From: CAYZMH01 sp964479445
GTDB taxonomy: Bacteria; Bacteroidota; Bacteroidia; Bacteroidales; GCA-2748055
DNA: 52,464 nt
Assembly (NCBI GenBank): GCA_964479445.1
Contig: CAYZMH010000009.1
Coordinates: 1-52,464 of the forward strand
Reading direction: 5' to 3'
In this document: positions 33,466-43,411 of the stretch, piece by piece
Layout of the letters: the number at the start of each line of letters is the position of its first letter
Numbering within the stretch: position 1 is the stretch's first letter
The notes under the pieces: generated by a model
The model's input: the letters and a program-made list of their open reading frames with translations, nothing else
The model's database searches: none
What the model was told of the DNA's origin: nothing
Position numbers and translations under genes: made by a program

Positions 33466-36400
33466 CCAGGATATCGTCAACTTGAGCGACATTGCCCCTC
33501 CATTTTTCAATGGTGTCATCCAACACTCTCCTTTGCTGTTCTATAGGATCTCGGCTGACATCCAACAGAATCTGTTTCAGGTTTTTATACTTGAACTTTT
33601 TCATCAGCTCGCCGCCAAACTGATCCGCATATCCGTCGGAAAAGATGTATGCCACATCTCCCGGTTGAATATCCAGGCGATGGGTTTTAAAGTCACGCTC
33701 CGCATGTACCATGGATCGTCCGATTGAGACCCGGTCGGCTTTCGTCTCAATCAGTTTCCCGTCCCTGATCAGGTAAAGCGGATTATAAGCCCCGGCATAC
33801 TCCACGAACTGGTTCTTCGGATCATAGGCAATCAGTGCAATATCCATTCCGTCATAGACATCCCCTCCTTCTCCCCTATGGTGCAGTGTCTGAACTACCT
33901 CGCGGTTCAGTTGGTTCAGGATCTTTCCCGGTTCCAATATGCCATACTGGTTAACGATCTTGTTCAGGGAGTTATGTCCTATGATCGACATGAAGGCACC
34001 CGGTACACCATGACCCGTGCAATCTACCGCCGCAAGGAATTCTTTGCCATCTGCCGTGGAAAACCAATAGAAATCTCCACTTACAATATCTTTGGGTTTG
34101 AAAAGGATAAAAGTTTCCGGGAACGGGGATTCCGGGGGCAGAATGGCAAACTGGATCCGCTTTGCATACCGGATACTGTCTGTAATATCTTTATTCTTCT
34201 CGGCCAGCTCCTCTTTCTGGGCCACCACCTCGGCAGTCCGGATACGCACCTTATCTTCCAGCACCCTGTTTTCGCGGACAAGGGCCCGTTCCCTCATCTT
34301 GATGTAGAAAAAGATAATCAATCCGATGGCTACAATGCAGCTAATGATGAACCATGCCGTAAGATAAAACGGGGGTTTAATGCTGAAGCTGAAAGAAACA
34401 GGGGGATCATTCCATACCCCGTCGCTGTTTTTGGCCTTCACATAGAAGGTATATTTCCCGGGAGGCAAAGCCGGATAGGTAACCTGTGTAACTTTTCCGG
34501 GCGGACGCCAGGTATTGTCAATCCCCTCCAGCATGATCTGAAATTGTACCGCATCCGGATTCAGTGTCATGCAACGGTAATCAAATATCAGGGAGTTCTG
34601 GTTATGAGATAACGACATCCCCTCCTCCATGGGATAGGATTTGTAATTAACCATCATCTCCGTGATATGGGTCAGGGGTTGAATCACCTCCCGTGGCTTC
34701 AAATGGGGATCATACCGCGTAACTCCCTGCACGGTGCCAAACCACAGATTTCCATCCTGATCCAGACAGGTAGCTTTTTGCTTGGTCTCGATACCCACAA
34801 ATCCGCTTTTCCGGGTAAATCGGTAGATCATACTATCCGATTGAATAAACTTGTTAAGGCCCTTATTCGTTCCGATATAAATGTTGTTCTCATCATCGCA
34901 GTTCAGCAGGTTGATCAGGTTTGCCAGCAACCCGTCATCCGTCGACATGCGTTTTTTAACCTCTTTGCGAACCGGGTCGTACACAAACACTCCTCTTCCT
35001 TCTGTTCCGACCCAGATCAAGCCGTCCCGGTCTTCCACGAAACAGGTGGGTGTAAAATCAAAGCCCGGCTCCGGAATCTCAAAATCGGATCCGGAAATGA
35101 GTGTAATCCCCTCTCCCTCCACACCAACCCAGATACGGTTTTTTGAATCTGCATAGAGAGAGGAGATCTGGTTACCCGAAAGCCCGGACCCCTGCGTCAG
35201 GAAGTTCATCCGCTTTCGATCAATCTCATAATAGATGAGTCCGTCCAGCGTCCCCACCCACAGGTTATTCTCCCCGTCAATGGTTTGTGCCGTAACCTGT
35301 GAAAGCGGAATATTGCTGTTGATGACGGGCTCATAGGAAAATTGGCCGGACCTGGAGTAGGTAAATACCCCCTGGTTCTCCACCCCGATCCATACATCCC
35401 CGTTGCGATCCTCGTTGATGAACCGCACCCGCTCACTTTTGAGCCGGTCAAAATCCCGAATTTCGGTTTTCTGTTTCTCCCGGGGCTCCAGTACCGAGAT
35501 CCCTTTGTTGGTCCCGATCCAGAAACTGCCATCCTGCATCTGCTCAATTGCCCATACCTGGGAATTAATGAGTCCGTCCTCCTCGAACCACGAGACAAAA
35601 TAATCCCCTTTAAAAGCACACAATCCGTTTTCATTGGTTCCCAACAAGATATTTCCCTCCTTATCCTCCATGATCTCCCATATCTTTCTGCCGGGTAACC
35701 CGTTCCGCTCATCAAACACCTTGAAGGTACCATCCGGCGAAATACGTGCCACACCCCCTCCCCAGGTTCCGATCCATACATTTTCGTATCGGTCTTCATA
35801 CAACGTGCTTACCCAGTTGGAGGTCATTCCCATTTTGATCAGGTCAAACATTTCCGTGGTATCAGTCTCCGGAGAATAGCGGTATAACCCTCCGTGGTAG
35901 GTTCCGAACCAAAACTGATCGCGTTCATCCTTCAACACCGAGGTAATCGCAAAATAGCGGGGCAACCCTTTCAGCACCAGGTTTTCAAACCGGCTGCTGT
36001 CGTTGTTGAAATATTTCACCACCGGGTCTGCCACGAAATAGAGCACTCCCTCATCCGAGAGGTAACTGCTGAAAACCCGGTCGGAAAGCCGGTTACCGAG
36101 AAACTGTTCGTACCTCAGGGAGTCCACAGGAGCATCGGGATTGGGAATCATCACCGCCCCTGATTCTGTTGAAGTGACCCATAACCGCCCCTGCGTGTCC
36201 TCGATAATCGAGGTGATATCCGAATCCATGAAGATCCGGGCCTCCTCATACATTTCAAACTGCTCCCCGTTGTAGCGGGTAATCCCACCCGCATCATGAC
36301 CGAGCCAGATGTTTCCGTAGGAGTCCTCAAATACCGCCCGAACGCCATTCGGCGCCAATCCGTCCTCTGCCGTGTAGTTAACAAATTCCAGTCCGTCAAA

Positions 36401-36610
36401 ACGCGACACCCCGGCCTGGGTTCCCATCCAGAGATAATCGTTGCTGTCCTGTATTATGGAATAGACGGTGGACTGTGCCAGCCCTTCCGAAACGCTGAAC
36501 TGGTCAAAGAAATAATTCTGGGCATGAAGGATACCCGTCACGAAAAGAAGATAAAAAAAGATTATCCGCCTCGATGGACGAATAATCTTTTTCCGGCTCG
36601 ACTGGTTCAT
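33446..36610 (-). CDS. Periplasmic beta-propeller/Y_Y_Y sensor with cytoplasmic PP2C (SpoIIE) phosphatase
   Basis: A 1054-residue membrane sensor. ATG 36610 (MNQSSRKKIIRPSRR, then a signal-like helix IIFFYLLFVTGILHAQ) is right; longer readings enter the upstream gene. Residues ~40-670 hold at least twelve propeller repeats of the form D..GN.WIGT..GG..R (for example DSNDYLWMGTQAGVSRFDG). A Y_Y_Y domain (~680-745) precedes a transmembrane helix (FYLTAWFIISCIVAIGLIIF, ~745-770), a short coiled coil and a SpoIIE/PP2C domain (~820-1054) with IVSGDFYWF, DCTGHGVPGAFMS and metal-binding Asp in IFSDGYADQ and DDILVIG. It likely senses a periplasmic ligand and dephosphorylates a Ser/Thr-phosphorylated regulator. 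It starts one base after the caspase gene stop. Confidence 0.9.
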   Translation of the reverse strand: MNQSSRKKIIRPSRRIIFFYLLFVTGILHAQNYFFDQFSVSEGLAQSTVYSIIQDSNDYLWMGTQAGVSRFDGLEFVNYTAEDGLAPNGVRAVFEDSYGNIWLGHDAGGITRYNGEQFEMYEEARIFMDSDITSIIEDTQGRLWVTSTESGAVMIPNPDAPVDSLRYEQFLGNRLSDRVFSSYLSDEGVLYFVADPVVKYFNNDSSRFENLVLKGLPRYFAITSVLKDERDQFWFGTYHGGLYRYSPETDTTEMFDLIKMGMTSNWVSTLYEDRYENVWIGTWGGGVARISPDGTFKVFDERNGLPGRKIWEIMEDKEGNILLGTNENGLCAFKGDYFVSWFEEDGLINSQVWAIEQMQDGSFWIGTNKGISVLEPREKQKTEIRDFDRLKSERVRFINEDRNGDVWIGVENQGVFTYSRSGQFSYEPVINSNIPLSQVTAQTIDGENNLWVGTLDGLIYYEIDRKRMNFLTQGSGLSGNQISSLYADSKNRIWVGVEGEGITLISGSDFEIPEPGFDFTPTCFVEDRDGLIWVGTEGRGVFVYDPVRKEVKKRMSTDDGLLANLINLLNCDDENNIYIGTNKGLNKFIQSDSMIYRFTRKSGFVGIETKQKATCLDQDGNLWFGTVQGVTRYDPHLKPREVIQPLTHITEMMVNYKSYPMEEGMSLSHNQNSLIFDYRCMTLNPDAVQFQIMLEGIDNTWRPPGKVTQVTYPALPPGKYTFYVKAKNSDGVWNDPPVSFSFSIKPPFYLTAWFIISCIVAIGLIIFFYIKMRERALVRENRVLEDKVRIRTAEVVAQKEELAEKNKDITDSIRYAKRIQFAILPPESPFPETFILFKPKDIVSGDFYWFSTADGKEFLAAVDCTGHGVPGAFMSIIGHNSLNKIVNQYGILEPGKILNQLNREVVQTLHHRGEGGDVYDGMDIALIAYDPKNQFVEYAGAYNPLYLIRDGKLIETKADRVSIGRSMVHAERDFKTHRLDIQPGDVAYIFSDGYADQFGGELMKKFKYKNLKQILLDVSRDPIEQQRRVLDDTIEKWRGNVAQVDDILVIGRKF

Positions 36611-36611
36611 A

Positions 36612-38951
36612 TTAATAATCTTTGGGAATGAAAAAGAAAGTACCGTTCTCATCTTCCAGTCCGGATATCTTACCAAATTGAGGCTTCTGCTGGTTATTCC
36701 CTTCCACTGCCGTGGTGACTTTCTGAACGATACTCTCAATGGGGATGCAGGCATTGGGATTGTTGACCAGGGTGTTGGCGAAGGTCCTGGTAAACTGACT
36801 GTTATCCACTGCCAGTTCATATCCCGCCGAGGAGAACACCTGGGAAGATTTAAACCGTGTTGCTTCCCAATCATCACAGCTGCGTATCTCCGGGGTGGAG
36901 CGCATGGCCTGGTAGAAACTGGGACCCGATTCACAGGCATCGGTAATCACCAGGGTATGGGTCACAAAGTCGGGATAGGATTGCATAGAGGCCTTCAGGG
37001 CATTGATATTATAATAGGTGAACTCGTCATCTCGCTTTGCATCCACCGGGATCCAGTACCCGGTTTCATTCAGGAATTTGCCGTGACCTGCATACCAGAC
37101 AAGGATGGAATTTACCCGGTTACTTCGAATCAGGTCGCGAAGTTCAATGGCAAAGAACCGCTCCATCTCATTCTTGTTCAGGTCTTTTTTATGAATGAAA
37201 TTGTGCACCTGGTATTTATTCAGCGCCGTTTTCATGAGGGTTATATCCTTGGTCGGACCTTCCAGGCTGGCGAAAGAGGAGTAATTGGAGTTATCGATAA
37301 AGATCGCCCAGGTTTTGCCCATGGGATTATCGCTGAAGTTCGTGGCATCACGATTGATAGTAAACTCCGTCTCTGTCCTGTTCCCGTATTCATCCTCTGC
37401 GGTTACCACAAAACTGCCTTTGTTTTCCACCCTTACCCGGGCCGAAAAGGTTGGATTATAATCCTCAGGAATATAGGATGCCGACACATCATTGATCTTA
37501 ATGGACCGGATTTTGCTCTCATCCTGGATCTTTCCCTCCAGGTAGATCACCGGCTCATTGGAGTCCAGGTATACGATATTATTATCCGAAGCATAGGGTG
37601 CTATCACCCGCACTTCAGGAGCCTGGGTCTCGGTGCGAACTATATTGAAAACAGCGGTCTCGGAGTTATCGTAAACATCACTTACCTGAACCGTTATTTT
37701 ATTGGTATTTCGCAAATTGACACTGGCCAGGAATTCATACCCCTCATCCCCGGGAGTTGCCTCCACATTAAAGTCATTCACCTTAAGGGATTTGATGTCA
37801 CTTTCATCCCTGATCATGCCGGTAAGTGCAATCACCTCTTTATGGCGGGGTATCTCCACCTCACCGTTCTCGTCCGAGGCGGGTTTTAAAAGGCTCACTT
37901 CAGGTTTATTCTCCTCGCGGTTGATCTCGAACATGCGTTCCTCTGCCTGGGCCAGTAACCGCTGTGCATTGCCGTCATACTGCGACATATCCAGCAGCCT
38001 CTCATAATCGTTCATGGCAGATTGATAGTTGTTGATCTGTTCAAAGGACCGCGCCCTCTTGTAATATACTCTGGCACGGTCGGGATCCAGCTCAAGCACT
38101 TTGGCGTAATCCACAATGGCCACGGAGTGCTGGTTCAATTGCTGGTAAAAATCGGCCCTCAATTCATAAAGATCGGGATCGGACGGATACACCAGCAGGG
38201 CAACCGAGATATCATCCACGGCCCTGGGGATATTTAATTGTTTCGCATGAATCTTGCTCCGGAGCATCAGGCCCTCTTTATGCTGATCATTGATCCCCAG
38301 CACTTTGTTGACCGAAACCATGGAGGCGTCGTATTTGCCGCGCTGAAACAGCAACCTGGCCAGGGCCAGGTGGGATGGTATCACCCTGTCGTTCTTCTTA
38401 ACCGACTTCCGGTATGCCTCTTCGGCTTCATCATACAATTCCAGCCGCTCATATACCTGTCCGAGGTTGTAAAGGTTTTTCTCATTCTCTTTCAGCCGGA
38501 GGGCCTTTTTGCAATCCTCCAGCGCTTCATCAAACCGTTTCAGTTCCAGATAGACCATAGAACGTAACTGGTAGGCTTCCAAAAATTTGGATTTTCTGTC
38601 CAGGGCGTCATTCAGCTTGGAAAGCGCTTTGGCCGGTTCCTGGTTATCAAAATACGCACGACCTGCCTTGTAGTGAATTTCTTCATCCCGCTCATTGAAA
38701 ACAATAGCCCGCTCATAATCCCTGGCCGCTTTCTCATACTTTTCCAGTCTTTCGTACGCATTGGCACGGGCCAGGTAGGCTTTATCATAGTCGGGATCCA
38801 CATTGAGCGCATTGGAAAACTGCTCAATGGCATCTTCAAACTTATTCACTTCCATGAAATCTTCACCGGTCTTATAAAACCTGCGCGCCGATTGGGCATG
38901 AAGTGTCAATGTGAAGACAGCAAGCAATAGAATTGATAGTACCCGTTTCAT
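36612..38951 (-). CDS. Secreted TPR - Ig-like - caspase domain protein (bacterial caspase homologue)
   Basis: A 779-residue periplasmic protein. Signal peptide residues 1-19 (MKRVLSILLLAVFTLTLHAQ). TPR repeats fill ~20-340 (AIEQFSNALNVDPDYDKAYL, AARDYERAIVFNERDEEI and others). Two related beta-sandwich repeats follow (~375-530), each opening with DES.I.S.K.ND. The C-terminal peptidase C14-like domain (~535-779) has both catalytic residues: His 623 in WYAGHGKF and Cys 673 in TDACESGP, 50 residues apart as usual. KTWAIFIDNSNY opens the domain. Substrate preference is not readable. It lies one base upstream of the propeller-PP2C gene, so the two are very likely translated together. Confidence 0.88.
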   Translation of the reverse strand: MKRVLSILLLAVFTLTLHAQSARRFYKTGEDFMEVNKFEDAIEQFSNALNVDPDYDKAYLARANAYERLEKYEKAARDYERAIVFNERDEEIHYKAGRAYFDNQEPAKALSKLNDALDRKSKFLEAYQLRSMVYLELKRFDEALEDCKKALRLKENEKNLYNLGQVYERLELYDEAEEAYRKSVKKNDRVIPSHLALARLLFQRGKYDASMVSVNKVLGINDQHKEGLMLRSKIHAKQLNIPRAVDDISVALLVYPSDPDLYELRADFYQQLNQHSVAIVDYAKVLELDPDRARVYYKRARSFEQINNYQSAMNDYERLLDMSQYDGNAQRLLAQAEERMFEINREENKPEVSLLKPASDENGEVEIPRHKEVIALTGMIRDESDIKSLKVNDFNVEATPGDEGYEFLASVNLRNTNKITVQVSDVYDNSETAVFNIVRTETQAPEVRVIAPYASDNNIVYLDSNEPVIYLEGKIQDESKIRSIKINDVSASYIPEDYNPTFSARVRVENKGSFVVTAEDEYGNRTETEFTINRDATNFSDNPMGKTWAIFIDNSNYSSFASLEGPTKDITLMKTALNKYQVHNFIHKKDLNKNEMERFFAIELRDLIRSNRVNSILVWYAGHGKFLNETGYWIPVDAKRDDEFTYYNINALKASMQSYPDFVTHTLVITDACESGPSFYQAMRSTPEIRSCDDWEATRFKSSQVFSSAGYELAVDNSQFTRTFANTLVNNPNACIPIESIVQKVTTAVEGNNQQKPQFGKISGLEDENGTFFFIPKDY

Positions 38952-39055
38952 AACTTATTGATTATTTATTAATTTGTACGAGATCAGTATAAATAGGTTG
39001 CTCAATTCATACTCCTTTTCCATGAATAAACCATTTTCAGCCATGAATACCCCTT

Positions 39056-40120
39056 TTAAACAGGATCAGTTTCCGGGGATTCAAAGTAATAAATTTTAAG
39101 ATCACTTCCTTGAAAATGAACGATTTCATCCGGATCCATCCCCATATTGGGAGCTTTCAATCCTTCCCCGAACCTTGCAGACCCGCGGAATACACGTGCC
39201 TCATCCCATCGCCCCTCCCGTATGAACGAATCAATGAGTTGCCTGCCTCCCTCCACCATAACCGACAGGAGTTTCTCCCTGTATAGCTCTTCGAGCACTT
39301 CAAGCAACGAATAATCAGGCTCAATGGGCAGACATTTAGCCTTTCCCTCATACTTATCAGGCATGGTTGAAAGGAGGAGGGTGTCCTGACTACCGTCCAG
39401 TATATTCGCATTCTCCGGTATACGGTCGTTCCGGTCCACGGTAATTCGCAGCGGGTTCGGACCGTGCCATTGCCGGACATTGAGCCTCGGGTTATCCACG
39501 ATGATCGTATTGGTCCCCACCATAAGTCCCATCTCTTCTGATCGCCATTTATGAACCAACGTTCGTGCCACTTCATTGGTGATCCAGTTGGGACCGACGG
39601 GGTCGCCCGGTTTTCTGACCAGGTCGATATATCCGTCGGCTGTCTCCGCCCATTTCAGGATGATATAGGGTCGCTTTTTACTGTGAAAAGTAAGAAACCG
39701 GCGATTCAGAAAAGCGCCGGCCTGCTCCAGCACCCCGGTGATCACCTCCACCCCGTCCCGCTGCAATGCTTCTATTCCCCTTCCGCTTACACTCGGAAAG
39801 GGATCCCGGTTGGCAATCACCACCCTCGGAATACCGGCTTTCCTGATCATTTCGGTGCATGGAGGGGTTTTGCCAAAATGCGAGCAGGGCTCCAGGTTCA
39901 CATACATGGTGGCTTCGGAAAGTTTCTCTTTCTGGCTGACCGAGCGGATTGCATTGACCTCCGCATGGGGCCCTCCGTATTCATGATGGTATCCTTCCCC
40001 GATGATCCGGTTATGGTGCACAATGACCGAACCGACCAGCGGATTGGTCCGTGTAAAACCTTTCCCCTTGCGTGCAAGTTCCAGGCATCTCCTCATATAG
40101 ATTTCATGGTTCGGATCCAT
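39056..40120 (-). CDS. ribD: Riboflavin biosynthesis protein RibD (deaminase/reductase)
   Basis: A 354-residue bifunctional enzyme. The N-terminal deaminase has GPHAEVNAI (zinc His) and NLEPCSHFGKTPPCTEMI (two Cys ligands); the C-terminal reductase (from ~150) has ILKWAETADGYIDL, RSEEMGLMVGTNTI and VMVEGGRQLIDSF. It deaminates and reduces the pyrimidine intermediate of riboflavin in the cytosol. Start ATG 40120; 30 bp of shared sequence separate it from the divergent prmC. Confidence 0.94.
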   Translation of the reverse strand: MDPNHEIYMRRCLELARKGKGFTRTNPLVGSVIVHHNRIIGEGYHHEYGGPHAEVNAIRSVSQKEKLSEATMYVNLEPCSHFGKTPPCTEMIRKAGIPRVVIANRDPFPSVSGRGIEALQRDGVEVITGVLEQAGAFLNRRFLTFHSKKRPYIILKWAETADGYIDLVRKPGDPVGPNWITNEVARTLVHKWRSEEMGLMVGTNTIIVDNPRLNVRQWHGPNPLRITVDRNDRIPENANILDGSQDTLLLSTMPDKYEGKAKCLPIEPDYSLLEVLEELYREKLLSVMVEGGRQLIDSFIREGRWDEARVFRGSARFGEGLKAPNMGMDPDEIVHFQGSDLKIYYFESPETDPV

Positions 40121-40150
40121 ATCGCCCCTATTATTGTTATCTTTACAGGC

Positions 40151-41017
40151 ATGCTGAGATCAGGTCTCACCATACAGGAAATCAGGAGAAATCTAATTAC
40201 ATCATTATCTGCTCTCTACGACTCCCCGGAGGCAGCGAGCGTGGTACGGCTTATCCTGGAACATGCCGGCTACCCCGAAGTGGAGATCCTTCTGCGTCCC
40301 GGTGCAATCCCTTCAGACCATCGCGTGGACCAAATTAATAAAATTACGGATCAAATTCACAAAAATCAACCGGTACAATACGTGCTGGGCATGACCGAAT
40401 TCCTCGGAATGCCCGTGAAGGTCAGGCCCGGTGTGCTGATCCCCCGGCAGGAAACGGAGTTGCTGGTGCATTCTGTTTTGAAGAACGGCCGTTCCGGGAA
40501 TCCGGTAATTGCAGACCTGGGCACCGGATCGGGATGCATTGCCATTGCCCTGAAAAAGTCTGTTCCCGGGGCAACTGTATACGGACTCGACAATTCGGAG
40601 GAAGCCCTGGTGGTCGCTGCCGAAAATGCCGTGATAAATCACGCCGATGTTCACTGGCTCCGCGTGGATTTGCTAAAGACTGAAGAACTGCCCATTCCCG
40701 GTACGATCGACCTGATCGTTAGCAACCCTCCCTATGTGACTCCCGCTGAAAAAGCGGGTATGCATGCCCGTGTGACCGATCATGAGCCGGCTTCCGCACT
40801 GTTCGTTCCGGGTACCGACCCGCTTGTCTTTTACAGGGTTATTGCACAGCTGGCTCAAAAACACCTGGCACCAGGTGGAAGTATCTGGGTGGAAATCAAT
40901 GAGGCACTCGGAACGCAAACATGTGAACTCTTCCGGGAATACGGGTTTGAAAACACCGAACTGACCACGGACCTGCAGGGGAAAAACCGGATCATTAAAG
41001 CATCTGCACATGAGTGA
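40151..41017 (+). CDS. prmC: Peptide chain release factor N5-glutamine methyltransferase PrmC
   Basis: A 288-residue SAM methyltransferase. I chose ATG 40151 (MLRSGLTIQEIRRNL); longer readings run through the divergent ribD. It modifies the Gln of the GGQ motif of release factors, for which prfB is a nearby substrate gene (42322). Motifs: LIPRQETELLVH, LGTGSGCIAIAL (SAM loop) and the catalytic NPPY in DLIVSNPPYVTP. A -7-like TATCTTTA is at 40136-40143, within the 30 bp between the genes. Overlaps recX by 8 bp. Confidence 0.93.
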   Translation: MLRSGLTIQEIRRNLITSLSALYDSPEAASVVRLILEHAGYPEVEILLRPGAIPSDHRVDQINKITDQIHKNQPVQYVLGMTEFLGMPVKVRPGVLIPRQETELLVHSVLKNGRSGNPVIADLGTGSGCIAIALKKSVPGATVYGLDNSEEALVVAAENAVINHADVHWLRVDLLKTEELPIPGTIDLIVSNPPYVTPAEKAGMHARVTDHEPASALFVPGTDPLVFYRVIAQLAQKHLAPGGSIWVEINEALGTQTCELFREYGFENTELTTDLQGKNRIIKASAHE

Positions 41018-41474
41018 TTATCAAAAAAACCTGGATCGCGCCGCCCGACTTTGCAGTGCTCGCGAGAAGTGCAGTCATGAAGTAGAAGTGAAATTGCACT
41101 CCTGGGGTATGAGCGAACAGGAGATCCAACGGGCGCTGCGTTTCCTGGAAGAACAGAAATTTATCGATGATACCCGCTATGCCGGTTACTTTGTAAGGGA
41201 TAAGCTGCAATTCAACCAATGGGGCAGGCTCAAAATAAGGCATGCACTGCGGCAAAAGCACGTGGATGAGAAGATCATCGATGAAGCGCTGCAACATATC
41301 AATCCCGAACATTACCGGGGAATCCTGGATGCGCTCCTTGAAAAGAAGGTAAAAAGCCTGGGGAAAGAGCCTCCCCCTCAACGCAATGCAAAACTGATGC
41401 GGTTTGCGGCACAACGCGGATTCACCTCCGGCGAGGTGTACGATGCCATGGACCGCCTGTCATTCTCCTTCTGA
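41010..41474 (+). CDS. recX: Regulatory protein RecX
   Basis: A 154-residue helical protein that limits RecA filament growth. The pattern REKCSHEVEVKLHSWG ... IQRALRFLEEQKFIDDTRYAGYFVRDKL ... KIRHALRQKHVDEKIIDEAL matches RecX tandem three-helix repeats. It overlaps the end of prmC by 8 bp and the convergent ThuA-like gene by 15 bp. A recA gene is not in the window. Confidence 0.9.
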   Translation: MSDYQKNLDRAARLCSAREKCSHEVEVKLHSWGMSEQEIQRALRFLEEQKFIDDTRYAGYFVRDKLQFNQWGRLKIRHALRQKHVDEKIIDEALQHINPEHYRGILDALLEKKVKSLGKEPPPQRNAKLMRFAAQRGFTSGEVYDAMDRLSFSF

Positions 41475-42215
41475 CCCGGTACGACCTGCAGAAAAATAGA
41501 TCGCATTGCGAAGAATCTCCCGGTAATGAAGATTGGTGTAAGCCGCTGCATCATGCCCCAACATCATATAGACCACCCTGGAGTCCCGAACCGGATTGAC
41601 CCAGGCTATGGTATCGGAACAGGCGGGATGAGCGGTAACCAGCAGTGGGGTGATATCCTGGTTGTATTGAAGATTGGTGTACCCTTCATCGTGAATGGTA
41701 AAATCGGGTATCCCCCGTGTAACCGGATGCTGCCGGTCTACCACGTGAACCATGATATCCAGGTCATGGGTATATTCCATCAGGGGTTTATCTTTATGAC
41801 CACTGCCCTTCCTGTAATACCTGCCGCCTATGATGTCTGAATAGCCTTCCCAGTGCTGGTAAGATCCAAGCGAGTGATGCAGGAAGACCATCCCTTTGCC
41901 CTTCCTCGTGAGTTTTTTATACCTTTTCTGTTCCTTCCGGGAAATCTCCCGCCATGCATCATAAAAAACAATCGCCTGGTACTCTTTCAGATTTTCCTTC
42001 CTTATCATATGGTTGGCCCGGGGCTGCATGACTGTATCATAGGAGATCCCCTCCAGGGCATCGAACATCTCCATGAAAGCGACGGTATCATACCTGTGTC
42101 CGCCCGTAACCACAAGGACATGAACCGGATCCGACCCTGAAAACGGAATTACCGAGCACTGCTGCAGGGTTGCCAGCATAAATGCTATAATAATCGGGAG
42201 GTAGATGTTTTTCAT
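41460..42215 (-). CDS. ThuA-like domain protein, secreted
   Basis: A 251-residue protein from ATG 42215 (MKNIYLPIIIAFMLATLQQC, a signal with a Cys at 20, so a lipoprotein is possible though LQQC is not a canonical lipobox). The core VLVVTGGHRYDTVAFMEMF, MVFLHHSLGSYQHWEGYSDIIGG, HPVTRGIPDFTIHDEGYTNL and VVYMMLGHDAAAYTN matches ThuA-like/trehalose utilisation domains of unknown catalytic role, a glutamine-amidotransferase-like fold. It likely acts on a sugar in the periplasm. The stop overlaps recX convergently by 15 bp. Confidence 0.82.
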   Translation of the reverse strand: MKNIYLPIIIAFMLATLQQCSVIPFSGSDPVHVLVVTGGHRYDTVAFMEMFDALEGISYDTVMQPRANHMIRKENLKEYQAIVFYDAWREISRKEQKRYKKLTRKGKGMVFLHHSLGSYQHWEGYSDIIGGRYYRKGSGHKDKPLMEYTHDLDIMVHVVDRQHPVTRGIPDFTIHDEGYTNLQYNQDITPLLVTAHPACSDTIAWVNPVRDSRVVYMMLGHDAAAYTNLHYREILRNAIYFSAGRTGSEGE

Positions 42216-42274
42216 GGCCAATCCATTTTTGTAAAAATAAAAATAATTCAACAATCATCACAGGCAGACCCTTT

Positions 42275-42305
42275 ATTGCTTAATGGACGGAAACCGCTAT
42301 ATTTG
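42275..42305 (+). promoter_or_regulatory. Probable promoter of prfB
   Basis: TATATTTG (42298-42305) is an exact TAnnTTTG; ATTG (42275-42278) is 19 bp upstream, one mismatch from TTTG. The prfB ATG lies 16 bp after the -7 box. Confidence 0.65.
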
Positions 42306-42321
42306 TAAAAAACACGTTCAA

Positions 42322-43411
42322 ATGGTATACGAAGAGGAACTGAAGGAGATGTTCAAGCGCCTGGATGCGCTGAGGAGGCATCTTTGACGTCGATGGGAAA
42401 ACTCAAACCATCGAAGAAGAGGAGAAAATCACGCAGGACCCCGCTTTCTGGGATGATCCGAAAAAAGCAGAGCACAAACTCAGGGAGATTGCACGGCTTA
42501 AAAGCTGGACCCAGGCTTACCATGCACTGAAAACCGCCATGGAAGACCTCCAGGTGCTGTTCGAATTCTACGATTCCGGCGAGGGATCGGAAGAGGAACT
42601 TAATCAACAGTACCGTAAGACCCTCAGGATGCTGGAGCAACTGGAGTCAAAAAACATGCTGCAAAACGAGGAGGACAGCCTGGGTGCTATCCTTAAGATC
42701 AATCCGGGTGCAGGCGGAACCGAGAGCCAGGACTGGGCCGAGATGCTCATGCGCATGTACCTCCGGTACGGGGAACGAAATAATTATAAGATTAAAACCC
42801 TTCATCACCTCCCCGGTGATGAAGCGGGAATCAAATCGGTGACCCTGGAGTTTTCAGGCGATTATGCCTACGGTTACCTGAAAGGGGAAACAGGAGTTCA
42901 CCGCCTGGTACGGATATCCCCCTACGATTCCAACAGCCGCAGGCATACATCCTTTGCTTCGGTATTCGTGACCCCCGTGATCGATGAAAGCATTGAAATT
43001 GATCTTAATCCGGCTGACCTGGAATGGGATACCTTTCGTTCGGGTGGTGCAGGAGGTCAGAATGTTAACAAAGTGGAAACCGGCGTACGTGTCAAACACC
43101 TGCCTACCGGGATCACGGTAGACAATACTGAAACACGCTCCCAACTCAAGAACAGGGAGAATGCCATGCGTATCCTGCGATCACACCTCTATGAGCTGGA
43201 ACTGCAAAAACAGCGCGAAAAACAGGCCGAGGTGGAAGGCCAGAAGAAAAAGATTGAATGGGGTTCCCAGATACGTAATTATGTGCTTCACCCCTATAAA
43301 CTGGTAAAGGACCTCCGTACCAACCATGAAACGGGAAACGTACAGGCTGTCCTGGACGGTGACCTGGATGAATTTATCAAATCCTACCTCATGGAATACG
43401 GCAGCACATAA
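42322..43411 (+). CDS. prfB: Peptide chain release factor 2, programmed +1 frameshift
   Basis: Release factor reading UGA/UAA. Translation begins at ATG 42322 (MVYEEELKEMFKRLDALRRHL), meets an in-frame TGA at 42385 after 21 codons and continues in the +1 frame from GAC at 42386 to 43411, giving about 362 residues. This is the normal RF2 autoregulatory frameshift. Signature: GGAGGQNVNKVET (GGQ, residue ~245) and RISPYDSNSRRHTSF, with SPY in place of the usual SPF, as in many Bacteroidota. The N-terminal part is not translated by simple reading of the second frame from its first ATG (42539). Confidence 0.94.
42373..42388 (+). promoter_or_regulatory. RF2 programmed frameshift site
   Basis: AGGAGG (42373-42378), CAT, CTT, TGA, C. 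The SD-like hexamer sits 3 bases before the slippery CTT-T with stop TGA and a following C, the same spacing as the E. coli site (AGGGGG TAT CTT TGA C). RF2 shortage favours slipping and raises RF2 synthesis. Confidence 0.9.
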
